DNA of 64,000 bases. It comes from Peromyscus leucopus (Eukaryota > Chordata > Mammalia > Rodentia > Cricetidae). Every line of letters starts with the position of its first letter. Within the stretch, counting starts at the first letter, position 1. Shown in pieces: positions 43,816 to 53,496 of the stretch. Position numbers and translations under genes: made by a program. The stretch covers positions 112,826,829-112,890,828 of the forward strand of contig NC_051063.1 of NCBI RefSeq assembly GCF_004664715.2, read 5' to 3'. The notes under the pieces are model-generated. The model saw only the letters and a program-made list of their open reading frames with translations. It did no database searches and was not told the DNA's origin.

Positions 43816-44339
43816 AACATAGCCAACATAATAATTTCAAAGTAAAAACATCAAAATTAACAGTAAAGCAATATTATTAATGAATATATACATATAATAA
43901 TTATCAAATTTATGAGTGACTTGTGATATCTAAAGCCTGCTCTACTTGGGCTTCCAATGTTGATAAATTACAAAACCTAGATCCAAGGGATTTTGGAAAG
44001 AAAGGATCCCAGTCAAGATTTCAGGCTGTCTTTTTATATGAAGGTAGTTGAAGGACACCAAACAGAACCACAGGCATGCTGCTAGCTGACCCCAGAGGGG
44101 CCCAAAACACACAGCTACAAGAACAATTTAAACACATTATCTGTGCACAAACATGCCCTTTTGTCTAGCAAATACAAAGTGTGTGCTTTTGTACTACCAT
44201 AATTTCATAAAATAGGCACCAAAATTAGAAGGAAATTCAAATCTTGTGGAAGCTTCTGTCCAATCAGGGGTAGTTGATAGCAATAGTGTGAGTATGTGGA
44301 CATAGAGAAGTTATTCTTCAATTTTTGCCTGTTGGTAAC
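43816..44339. other. No recognisable feature
   Basis: AT-rich unique-looking DNA. No repeat or coding signal recognised. Confidence 0.4.
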
Positions 44340-44480
44340 TTTGTCCGAGGTTGGAGAAGAGTTTACTAAGAATGCAATTTAATTAGTGAAACGAGTCAGG
44401 AGAGGGGCTGCCGTGTGCTGTCAATCTTTTTGTTTCTTTTCAAACTAAATGGAATCACTTGACTCAGCTAATTCTCTGCT

Positions 44481-44482
<2 letters not shown>
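44340..44482. other. Candidate conserved non-coding segment
   Basis: Non-repetitive. It contains TTTAATTAGTG and AGCTAATT homeodomain cores and TGACTCAGC, a MAF/AP-1-type core, at about 44460-44468. No alignment evidence is available. Confidence 0.22.

Positions 44483-44483
<1 letters not shown>

Positions 44484-44546
<63 letters not shown>
44484..44546. repeat. (TC)n microsatellite
   Basis: A perfect 31-unit TC array, polypurine on the minus strand and capable of triplex (H-DNA). Confidence 0.98.
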
Positions 44547-44549
<3 letters not shown>

Positions 44550-44694
44550 TCTCAGTGTGTATATCCCGTATCTTTTATTTTAATCATCACAATAAATTAA
44601 TGTATTCTGTTCTTAATACCCTTTCAGTACATGCCCCCTATAACAGCACCTGCTATATAAACTTCTAATTGTTTTCCTGACTGCTGTGGTTCCT

Positions 44695-44815
44695 TCTATT
44701 AGGTCGGCAGTCCCTTCAGGAAAGGACTATGCTGAAATTTCCTTGTAGTCACAACACAAAGCACAGATTTGTAGTGGGCTCATTCAATATAGGAATAAAT
44801 AAGTGAATAATTTAT
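44695..44815 (+). repeat. L2 3'-end relic
   Basis: 'cagtcccttcaggaaaggac' (consensus 'agctccatgagggcagggac'), 'caaagcacagatttgtagtg' and 'ctcattcaatataggaata' (consensus 'ggtgctcaataaatatttg'). Confidence 0.62.
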
Positions 44816-44844
44816 TTTCCATTTACACTGCATTTAAAAATATA

Positions 44845-44965
44845 TAAGGATTTAATGTTAGCTAGGCACATGGTTAGACACCAGGAATTGAGGAACTTGA
44901 GGAAAAAATAGTCCTCTAGTTTATTGTCTAGGGATAAGACAGATAAATAAAATATAATAATAACA
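44845..44965 (-). repeat. L2 3'-end relic (antisense)
   Basis: 'gctaggcacatggttagaca', 'ccaggaattgaggaacttga' and 'attgtctagggataagacag' with 'ataaataaaatataata' follow the antisense L2 end 'gccaggcactgttctaggtgctggggatac...attctagtgggggagacagacaataaac'. Confidence 0.72.
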
Positions 44966-45459
44966 ATAGTAACAATAATAAATACTACTACTTATAGAGT
45001 AGGCTTATTTTTAGGACTTCACAAGGATGAAGCCAAGGCTATCTCTATCAGGCTGATAGCATCTGGCAGATTTCTAGATTGAGCACAGAGAATGAACTCT
45101 ATGAGTGGATTTGAACTTACTACACATGTGAATATGCTGGTGAGTGGGACCTGGCATTGCCATGTCAAGGGGAAGGGTAAGTCTGCTTGCCAAGAGAGGG
45201 AAAAATAGTGTAGGAAAAGAAGCCAGATGAAGTTCCAGAGAGACAAGGAGAAGCGCTACAACTAAAAGAAAGCAATGTGGGGAACTGGAGGATGAATCAG
45301 GACAGTGACACCATTGAAGTTTAGAAGGCTCCACATGGGCTCCCTTCTAAATCAACTTAGGGGCCTGGAGTGAGGATGCACTGAGACTCCAGTATAAACA
45401 AGGCGGTGAGTGCTTCAGATGAGTGCCAATAACAAGTGGATCTATAATGCAGGCAAAGC

Positions 45460-45633
45460 AGAAAGGATGCTGGAATCTTTCAAGATGATTAAGGACACAT
45501 TGGGATTCATGATGGACACAGTGTAGAAAGGATGCTGGAATCTTTCAAGATGTTTAAAGACACATTGGGATCTGTGATGGACACAATGTAGAAAGGATGC
45601 TGGAATCTTTCAAGAAGATTAAAGACACATTGA
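45460..45633. repeat. 65-bp minisatellite, 2.7 copies
   Basis: Units start at 45460, 45525 and 45590 with 'agaaaggatgctggaatctt' identical in all three. Units 1 and 2 are each exactly 65 bp; the third is partial, ending near 45633. Differences are few (for example gattaagg, tttaaag, gattaaag after 'caaga'). Confidence 0.97.
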
Positions 45634-45714
45634 CAGGACCTAGAAATCAATTTACGGTGAAGTAGTAAGAGGAATCCAGGCAAATACTTGGATATAGTAA
45701 CTAGAGTGGTGCTT

Positions 45715-45915
45715 TTTATTTGTTTTTAAACAGAATTATTTATTTTTATGTGCATTGATTTTTGTGCTTGCGTGTGTGTCTCTGCAAGTGTACCAGACCC
45801 TTTGGAACCAGAGTTACAGACAGTTGTGAGCTGCCATGTTGGTGCTGGGAATTGAACCCAGGTTCTCTGGAAGAGCAGCTGGTGCTCTTAACCACTGAGA
45901 CACCTCTCCAGCCCT
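45715..45915 (-). repeat. B2 SINE
   Basis: Near-consensus antisense B2: a tail 'gaattatttatttttatgtg', 'accagagttacagacagttg', 'tgagctgccatgttggtgct', 'gggaattgaacccaggttct', 'ctggaagagcagctggtgct' and 'cttaaccactgagacacctc' with 'tccagccc' at the head. The 93-aa and 76-aa frames over it are SINE translations. Confidence 0.97.
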
Positions 45916-45954
45916 GCACTACTTGTCTTATAATGAGTAAGGTTCTTTTCAAAT

Positions 45955-46095
45955 ATAGCTCCACTAATCCCCACAAAGGTTATGTGAGATACTTTTGTCC
46001 TCGTTTTGTGGACAAGAAACTTAAAAACATTGAGAGGTTATAGAGTTAGTGCAGAGTGAAGTCAGGATTTGAAAATTTGAAGTCAGTTACATCCT
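45955..46095 (-). repeat. MIR relic
   Basis: 'aatccccacaaaggttatgt', 'ttttgtggacaagaaactta', 'aaacattgagaggttataga' and 'agtgaagtcaggatttgaaa' match antisense MIR end to end. Confidence 0.8.
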
Positions 46096-46189
46096 AGGTG
46101 TGACACCACATCACAAGTGATTTTTAAGACAATGGAATTAATAAAAACAATAATCTGAAAATCAAAGACCATGAGTGTTCCTTGTGATA

Positions 46190-46440
46190 TGGTATGGGCT
46201 ATGTCAGTAGAGATATCTGATGGGCATTTAGATGTATGGATTGAAACCAAGGTAAGATGTGGTCATAGATAGGTAGATGGGACGTGCAGAGCATGGCTGA
46301 AATCTAGGGTCAGGTACACACTCCCACAGTGAGGCTGTGAGAAGTCAGAAGAAAATTCATGGCTGAGTGTAATGGACTTAATAAGGGATACAGAGAAATG
46401 TCAAGGGGGTAGAGAAGAAAAGTCCTAGATGCAAACAGAA
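46190..46440 (-). repeat. Possible L2 internal fragment (antisense)
   Basis: 'gatgggcatttagatgtatg' and 'ggattgaaaccaaggtaaga' resemble an upstream antisense L2 segment. Weak and fragmentary. Confidence 0.4.
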
Positions 46441-46691
46441 CTATATAGCTTCAAGTAGTATGCAGCTATATATAAAAGAAGGCATTTTGTAAGTAGCAAG
46501 CATCAAAGATAAGCTTGCACCAAGATAAAATATTAGGTTCACAATGTTCCCACTGGATTTAGAAACAGAATCTTGATGACAGTTGGAAATTTATTTCAGA
46601 GAACTGATAAGAGTTCTAGTGCTCTGAAGAGTGAATGGAATACAGAAGTGGGGATTATATGGACAACTCATCAAGCTGGGAAGAAGGGTAT

Positions 46692-46693
<2 letters not shown>

Positions 46694-46735
<42 letters not shown>
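46694..46735. repeat. (GT)n microsatellite
   Basis: About 21 GT units adjoining the antisense B4, at its tail position. Confidence 0.98.
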
Positions 46736-46736
<1 letters not shown>

Positions 46737-46739
46737 TGC

Positions 46740-46942
46740 AGTGTCACTACTCAGAGCTCAAAGTTTACCATATTGGGAAAGCTGGCTGATGCTCTGTTGG
46801 GATCGGTCTCTGTTCTTCAATGATGAGGTTACAATCATGGCAGCAGTGTCTGGCTTTTTATGTGGGTGGTGGGGATTCGAACTATGTCCTCATGCTTTCA
46901 GAGCAATTACTCTTATCCAATGAGCCAGCACCCCAGCCCCAT
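46740..46942 (-). repeat. B4-type SINE
   Basis: Antisense: the B1-like part at 46750-46840 is decayed, then 'gtctggctttttatgtgggt', 'ggtggggattcgaactatgt', 'cctcatgctttcagagcaat' and 'tgagccagcaccccagcccc' give the tRNA-like head. Confidence 0.82.
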
Positions 46943-48324
46943 AGAACTCAGATTATAACGCCACTCTGCCAACTATTATCTTTAATAGTAAGATGCTAAT
47001 ACAAAAATACCTATTATGTAGATTTTGTGTTAGGATTAGTAATTATGTTTGCAGGCCACTTAATAGAATGCAAATACTTATTAAATGAAAACTATGTAAC
47101 AGAGTTTTTAAAAATATAAAAAGTCTGAAGATCTTCAACTCTTCTGAATAACTGATTATTTTAGTAATCTGTCAGAATAGGCTTGTCCTCTAAATATCTC
47201 CCTAATTAAGTGAGTTTATATTATTTTATCCAAGTATTTAAGGCCACAGGGCATAATCTTCATTTCATTGTTGAGATATGACTTCTTTAGCATTTAAATG
47301 GACTTTTCATTGGTTGTTGAACTATAATCCTACAGATGATCTGCATAGCTCTAATGTTTGGAATACTCTTCTGATATTGTTGGACTTACTTTTCTCAATG
47401 TTTTAAGAGCATAGGCATGATCTTTTGTTTGACAATCCTTTCTGGCCATATTCTGTGTGATTTAAACATAACTTAGTGACTGAAGATGTGGTATTAGCTT
47501 TAGGTCTAATAGTAACATGCTTCCCTTTCATTTTCATTTAGAGTGGGTGTCAGGAATATCAGCAGGGAATGGAATTCCTTCACCTTGTCAAGTCCTGACA
47601 TTTGCTTAGCATGCTGAACAAATGTTCAGAATGACCGGTGCTGGAAATAAAGTCCATTTGCACATCTTAATCTGTTCCTTTTCAATCTTCTAAGTTTGTT
47701 GAATTGATTTTTGTTTTATTACCCTTTACAGGGTCAATCAGAGTAGCCAAGAAGGTTCTTTCTATGCACTTGCATTGTGCCTTTGAAAGCTGAGTAGTGC
47801 ACATTCAATGATCCAAATCTTTTAAGACATGTCAGAGGCATCCATATATGGTATGACCTTACTAGGTGTTGCTGCCCACGAAGTACAAATGCACCTAACT
47901 TTAACAAAATAATAGATGCCACTTTTTGCAGTGTACAGCAGATATACGGATGAAGCCTTGTTTCTGTGGCCTGATTTGCAAATCGGGAGTCCCAGAGTCA
48001 ACTTTATCCACCATCTTCCACAAAGACCTGGCTGGAGCATCCCCTTCTATCTACTGAGTCTTATGTCTTTTGCTGGAATGTAGATGAGCTTCCATTAAAT
48101 ATAAACTATGCCTTTGAATTTTGAGACTGTCAGTCATTATGTGAGAGACACAAACCACTTGCCTTCCACTCTGCTCACATATCACATGGACAACATGTTG
48201 GCCTAATTCTTATGCACAAGGAACTGACAGGAAGACAGCCTAGTTTACTCTTATGTAGAGTTATTATTAAAGGAAAAGTTGTTAATTTGTCTAGATTGTT
48301 CAATTTAGTTAGTCATTTGACAAA
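46943..48324. other. No recognisable feature
   Basis: Unique-looking DNA of about 1.4 kb. No repeat or gene signal recognised; short minus-strand frames at 47734-48040 are motif-free. Confidence 0.4.
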
Positions 48325-48425
48325 TACTTGTATAAAATGGTATTTATATATAATGGAGTGTCATGTAGCATGAAAAGAATAAAATCTTGTCATCTGGACT
48401 ATTCTTGAAATTTATTAGTCCTTTT
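48325..48425 (+). repeat. Old L1M fragment
   Basis: 'ggtatttatatataatggag' and 'catgaaaagaataaaatctt' with 'gtcatctggactattcttga' parallel the L1 ORF2 C-terminal region 'tacacaatggaatactatgcagc...aaagaatgaaatcatgtc'. Confidence 0.55.
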
Positions 48426-49417
48426 GTCATTACGGGATGGGTTTTATGTGGGAGAACTGTAAGTAATTTGTAATCCCCTTAGTAACCTTCTTGGGACCCA
48501 GTAAGAAAAAAAAAACTGACTAAAGATTGTTCAATAAGTGAGAGGTGGGGTTAGAGAGAAGCTGAGTGGGGAGAACACATGGATATCTACTTGTTGACAG
48601 AGGGACAGAAAGAATATTCCATGACTCTCTGTGATGGGGTCTCATTATGACAAGGATAAGGAATAAATCATAGAGCCTTTAAAAAAGGATTACAATAAAT
48701 CAACTCTAGGAAAGAGAGCAAAAAAAGCAGCTAGAACTGGGGACTGTGATGTAAAGGAGGTTTCTGGTTGGAGCTTCAGGGGAGACCATCCATGACCATC
48801 AGCTGTGTGATGCCTGACTGGGCAAGGACTTCTTATCTACCATGATCCTAGTCACTGTCCCATCTCTCTTATGGGAACTTTTGAACTCAGGGACTTTCAA
48901 AGTAGATCATCTTCTGAGAAAGAAAGTGTTCTCAAAACTGAATGTTAATAATGCCCAACCAAAATAGCCTGCATCTGTCTTGTCTATTTCCCTGCTGGAG
49001 AGACAGTCTAAATGAGAGACTGATTTTATGGGTCACAAGGACCCCAGAGGAAACTGCTCCATTACTAAAATCAGGGCAGGAAATACGGTTGGGACAGGAA
49101 CATAGCTGCTCTAGAAGATTGAAGGAGATACAGAAGGCCATTCCCTCTCCCTTGGGGAAGACCTCCTCATAGACCAGCACTCTTATACACCACCTGTCCA
49201 GGGGCATATGGGTCTCTGCAGGAGGTAGTCTGGACTCCTGACTGACTGTGAAGTAGCTGTCCAGGGTAGCAAGAATCTCTGCCAAATGAACCTTTCCAAA
49301 AGTTGGAAAGAGCTTCATTTTGTAGCCTCCAGATATGGCACAGAAGCTAGAAGTCTAGCCTAGGCAGGGCTTCCAGCACAGATAAAGATAGTAAAGGAAG
49401 AGATGCATATTTTAGGG

Positions 49418-49418
<1 letters not shown>
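48426..49418. other. No recognisable feature
   Basis: Unique-looking DNA. The 128-aa minus frame at 48932-49318 and the 76-aa plus frame opposite it have no known motif. Chance frames are the simplest reading. Confidence 0.4.
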
Positions 49419-49464
<46 letters not shown>

Positions 49465-49618
49465 GTGAACACTTACACACAGGAACCCACACGTGAACAC
49501 ACACACATGCACCTGCATACACACACGTACACACATGCATGAACACACACATATGCATGCATGTGTGTGCATACACACATGAGCACACATATATACTTGT
49601 ACATACACATACACACAT
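49419..49618. repeat. (CA)n microsatellite with degenerate CA-rich extension
   Basis: A perfect (AC)n at 49419-49462 followed by about 155 bp of imperfect CA/CATG/CACG units. It is the source of three overlapping cysteine-valine-rich false frames. Confidence 0.97.
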
Positions 49619-50229
49619 TTGAAATATTGCAAAACACATTTCTAGATTTTTCTTTTAACATAGATGGCTGATACTATGTATAGAAGACACCATGTAGATC
49701 CAGTCACTAACCCTACCAAGAACAAGACTCATTCATATTTGGGTTGCATATCTGCACATGTTTCAACTTAATAGTGAACACGTGACACATATTAAATGTC
49801 TGACACAGTTTCCTCCTCTGGAAAATATGAAGTTTGGAGTAAATTGCTTGGTCCAATCTCCATCTCTGATTTTACCTTAGCCTTTTTATTTACTAACCTG
49901 TAAGTTGGACACAAAAGCATTTCACAATTGTGTCTGACTCACAAGAAAAGAGGTGGGATGCCATACGAACTTGAGAAAGATGGAAAAGATAAACATCAGT
50001 AAGATTCCCATCTCTAACCCCAAAACTGGGCCATCTGTTCTGTTAAGTGGGGTGTTCACATGACTACCTTCTGAGGAAGAGGAGTCAGTCCTCAGATTCA
50101 ACCTGAAAGCTATTCACCAGACCCCAGGCTCTGGCACATGTTCCCTTCTTTTAGAAGAGAGGGAGCTTTTTTTAATGTGAAAAAACATGCTGGCCACCTT
50201 GGCACAGATCATTTTAAAGGAAACCATAT
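49619..50229. other. No recognisable feature
   Basis: Unique-looking DNA. 49810-49850 contains 'cacagtttcctcctctggaa', possibly a MIR core scrap. Confidence 0.35.
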
Positions 50230-50338
50230 TGCTGGGAATGCTGGGGCACACCTGTAACAGCATCACTCAGGAGGCTGAGGCAGGGAGAGCTATAGTTTGA
50301 GGCCGGTCAGTGTGATACTGTGAGACCCTGTTAGGGGA
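50230..50338 (+). repeat. B1 SINE
   Basis: Sense B1: 'tgctgggaatgctggggcac', 'actcaggaggctgaggcagg', 'gtttgaggccggtcagtgtg' and 'actgtgagaccctgttag', followed by an A-rich tail. Confidence 0.88.
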
Positions 50339-50784
50339 AAAAATAAATTACAAAGTTTATCTTTTAATATGCATAAGGTCTGCCAACCAAATGAAAGGCT
50401 TGAAAAGGCTGCAAGAACAAAGTAAATTTGATCTCATAATAAAGATAAAAATATTCTATATTCAAAAACATTTAAGTATCTCCATGAACACAGGAAGTTT
50501 TGCTCAGCAGTCCTTCTATGCTGCCAAGCCAACCATCTGTTCGCCTTCATAATTTACTGCATTCATAATTGGGCCATGAATGGAAAGAGCCTTTTGTAAT
50601 AGTCTTATAAGAAAGAAATCATTTTTATCTTATTCTGAGGTATGTTTATCACGGGGAGATCTTAAGTTGTCATCTAAAATACTCACATAGTATTGTTCAT
50701 GCTTTTCAGGGTTGCCCTCAGTACTTTGTATGTAAGCACCAAATCCTTCTGGTGACCCAGCCAGATGAATGCCATATTTTTGTT
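50339..50784. other. No recognisable feature
   Basis: Unique-looking AT-rich DNA between a B1 and a MIR. Confidence 0.4.
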
Positions 50785-50925
50785 CCTTTACTAATGAGGA
50801 AGCTAATGACCAGAAAATAACCACAAATCGCCCACTCAGGTGATTTATAGAGATAACTGCAGAGTCAGAATTCCAAACCTCACAAGACTTAATTCAAAGA
50901 CTGCTTCTATTCCAGATACTAATTA
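50785..50925 (-). repeat. MIR relic
   Basis: 'ttactaatgaggaagctaat', 'tcgcccactcaggtgattta', 'gcagagtcagaattccaaac' and 'aaagactgcttctattc' are the antisense MIR landmarks in order. Confidence 0.75.
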
Positions 50926-50959
50926 TTTGCTGTTTTTTTTTCATCTGTTGTCTGTCTGT

Positions 50960-51367
50960 CCTGGCTAGTTGTATGTCAGCTTGACAAAAGCTAGAGTCAT
51001 GAGAGAGGAGGGAATATCAATTGAGAAAATGCCTCCATAAGATTAAGCTATAGGTAGTTTCTTAATTAGTGATGAATGTGGGAGGGCTCCATCCATTGTG
51101 GGTGGGATCATCCCTGGGCGGGTGATCCTGGAGTCTATAAGAAAGCAGGCTGACCAAGTTGTGGGGAGCAAGCCAGTAAGCAGCACCCCTCTATGGCCTT
51201 TGCATCAGCTTCTGGCTCCAGTCTCCTGACCTGTGTGAGTTCTTGCCCTCACTAGCTTGGTGATAAACTGTTATACGTAATTGTGAGCAAAATAAGCCCT
51301 TTCCTCCAAACTTGCCTTTTGGTCATGGTGATTCATCCCAGTAATAGAATGGACCCTAATTAAGACA
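50960..51367 (+). mobile_element. URR1 non-autonomous hAT element, near full length
   Basis: It has 'tatgtcagcttgacaaaagc', 'tagagtcatgagagaggagg', 'gtgggtgggatcatccctgg', 'ctataagaaagcaggctgac', 'ggagcaagccagtaagcagc' and 'agccctttcctccaaacttg' with 'taattaagaca' at the right edge. The best-preserved of three such copies in the window. No transposase. Confidence 0.92.
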
Positions 51368-51454
51368 CAACAATTAAATGTTGTACACGTTTCCTCAGGC
51401 AGAATTCAGTATTTAGAGTGTGATGTGACTACAACATCCATGCAAAGTAAAGGA

Positions 51455-51680
51455 TAGATTCTAGATTTTGCCCACTCAGGTTCAAATCCTACTCAGGTGG
51501 AAGTTCCTTTAGGTTCTTGGGACCTCAGTTTTTCCACCAGAAAAATGAGCACTGTAATAACACATTCCTTCCTAGGGTACCATGGTGTTTAATGAGTTTA
51601 TTTTTGTAAATGGCTAATTGGTAGGTAATTAGAAGATGTATATAATAACAATTGCTATTATTGTCATTATTGGAATCATC
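51455..51680 (+). repeat. MIR, near full length
   Basis: 'caggttcaaatcctactcag', 'cttgggacctcagtttttcc', 'accagaaaaatgagcactgt', 'gtgtttaatgagtttatttt' and 'taacaattgctattattgtc' span most of the MIR consensus in sense. Confidence 0.78.
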
Positions 51681-53435
51681 ATTACTATATGGCAGGTATC
51701 ATTTTTAATATAGAATAAAGTGATGAATAAAAAAAAATCTTGCTTTAATGGGATTCATATTATAAGTGTAAGTCTTCTCGCTTTGAGATTGTTTGGCTGT
51801 GTAGTCAGTCCTGGCTCTCCTGGCATGTTCCCCTGGCCCTCCCTGGTCTTTCAGTGTTGAGTCTTGACTATCTTATTTTCAGTGATTTTGTTTCATAGTT
51901 CCATGTATTTGTCAAGCCAGGAACCACAATGTTTTCAGTACAACTGGTATAATCAGTCACACTTATCTTGTAAAGATAAAATGAGTTAGTGCGCATAAAA
52001 ATGCTACACTGGTCCCAAACTCATAAAAGCACTCAATACATGTTAGTGGTTTTAATTAATATCTATGGTGTGGATGTTACTATTTCCATTCTTTCTGAGT
52101 CCTAGAATTTGTTGCTATAGTGATTTTTACAGATTTTTCTTCCATGGAAGGCTTTTGAAATTGCGCTTATGCTCTGATCTCTTACCACCACCAAATAATA
52201 TGACAGTTGCCCAAGTAAATACACTCATTATGCCTACAACAACAACAAAAAGATATCCTAAAATAAGGGGAAAATTTCTTACCATCTTAGATAGATACAT
52301 ACTTTTTTTTGTTTTGTTTTGTTTTAGCAGCAGATCAATTAAACTTGATTATTTAATTTCAAGTAGCTATTTAAACCAGAGAAGGAGTTTTGGAACGAGA
52401 CTAACCTGGGCTGGTTCAAGCACTTTCATAACAAATTATTTGCACCTGACCAGGCCTCCACTCCTACCCTACCTGCCAGCCTTGTGAAATGCCAGAGAGC
52501 TTGTATGGCAGGTGTGTTTGGTTGCATACTACACAGTTTTCATTGTGATTCAATGTCTGTTCTTGAATTCTTAAAGAAAATCCTTGCCCAGGTTTTAAAA
52601 AAGTAAAAAAAAAAAATATATTGGGACAGATAGTGCTAAGGGGTCATTTAGAGAGTGCCTCAATTGAGAAGCAAGGCACGTTTTCTTAGGATGTATAACA
52701 TTGTGGAGTGAAGAAGCTGGCAATTAAACCTGGAGAAAGCAGCTTCCAGGTAGGAGCTGATGGATCTCTCCTGACTTTTCTTAATTCAGACTGGGGTTGG
52801 GGAGCATCTCCTCCAAAAAGGTAGGGGACCCCTTTCAAATTGAAGCTGCCACACAGATTCTGAAAGTGCTGTGCCTAAGGAGCCATGTCCTCAGGCCTTC
52901 CTCCCTGGTTTTCATTATAAACAGAATGAATAATTCTTTAGCTCCCATGTACCTTTTAAGTAAGTAAGAAGGTTGATGCTTGGTTCATCTTTATTTTCTA
53001 TTGATGTTATCTCCCAGATTGAGTTGGGTGAGTAAGGCTCAGGGTTTCTTCCAAGATCCACAGGTTAGTGGCAGAGTGGATGTGAGATGTGGAGAACTAG
53101 ATGAGAAGTGAGAGCATGCAGAGTGGGGAGGGAGGAGGTTAAAACTCCATGAGAGCCTGAGTATAAAATTGAGCATGCTCTGAGTGGGATCCAGAGACAG
53201 AACTCGGAACCCACACTGATAAAACACTTTTCACCTGACTTGTTAAAGTAAGAGAAAAGAATTTTATGAGTTCAGAGCTTTAAAGAGTAACTAAGTGAGG
53301 GGGAAAAAATACAGACTAGTGAGGTCAGTGTCTGGATGGAGAAATTCATTTACTCGATTTCTCTAGATTCCCACAACCATCTATAAGGAGAACGGTGCAG
53401 ATACAACTATTTACAAACTTCATGAGCAAACTGAA

Positions 53436-53438
<3 letters not shown>
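51681..53438. other. No recognisable gene or named repeat
   Basis: Unique-looking DNA with a (GTTTT)n run at 52302-52326 and an A run near 52607-52617. The longest frame of the window (140 aa, 52065-52487) is here, but it has no domain or splice context I can recognise. Confidence 0.4.

Positions 53439-53493
<55 letters not shown>
53439..53493. repeat. (GA)n microsatellite
   Basis: About 27 perfect GA units. Polypurine mirror repeat, H-DNA-prone. Confidence 0.98.

Positions 53494-53496
<3 letters not shown>

Noticed and set aside
45460..45633. Could the 65-bp units be tandem small RNA genes?
   Set aside because: No A/B box, no hairpin obvious by eye and no terminator between units. Minisatellite is the simpler reading.
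46573..46923. 116-aa frame with a CV repeat
   Set aside because: Built from the (GT)n array at 46694-46735 plus antisense B4 sequence.
49360..49661. Three overlapping cysteine/valine-rich minus frames
   Set aside because: They translate the (CA)n and CA-rich array at 49419-49618. Three frames are open at once because of low complexity.
52065..52487. Longest plus-strand open frame (140 aa)
   Set aside because: It crosses a (GTTTT)n run, has no recognisable domain and no splice-site or poly(A) context. About this length is expected by chance in AT-rich 64-kb DNA on six frames.
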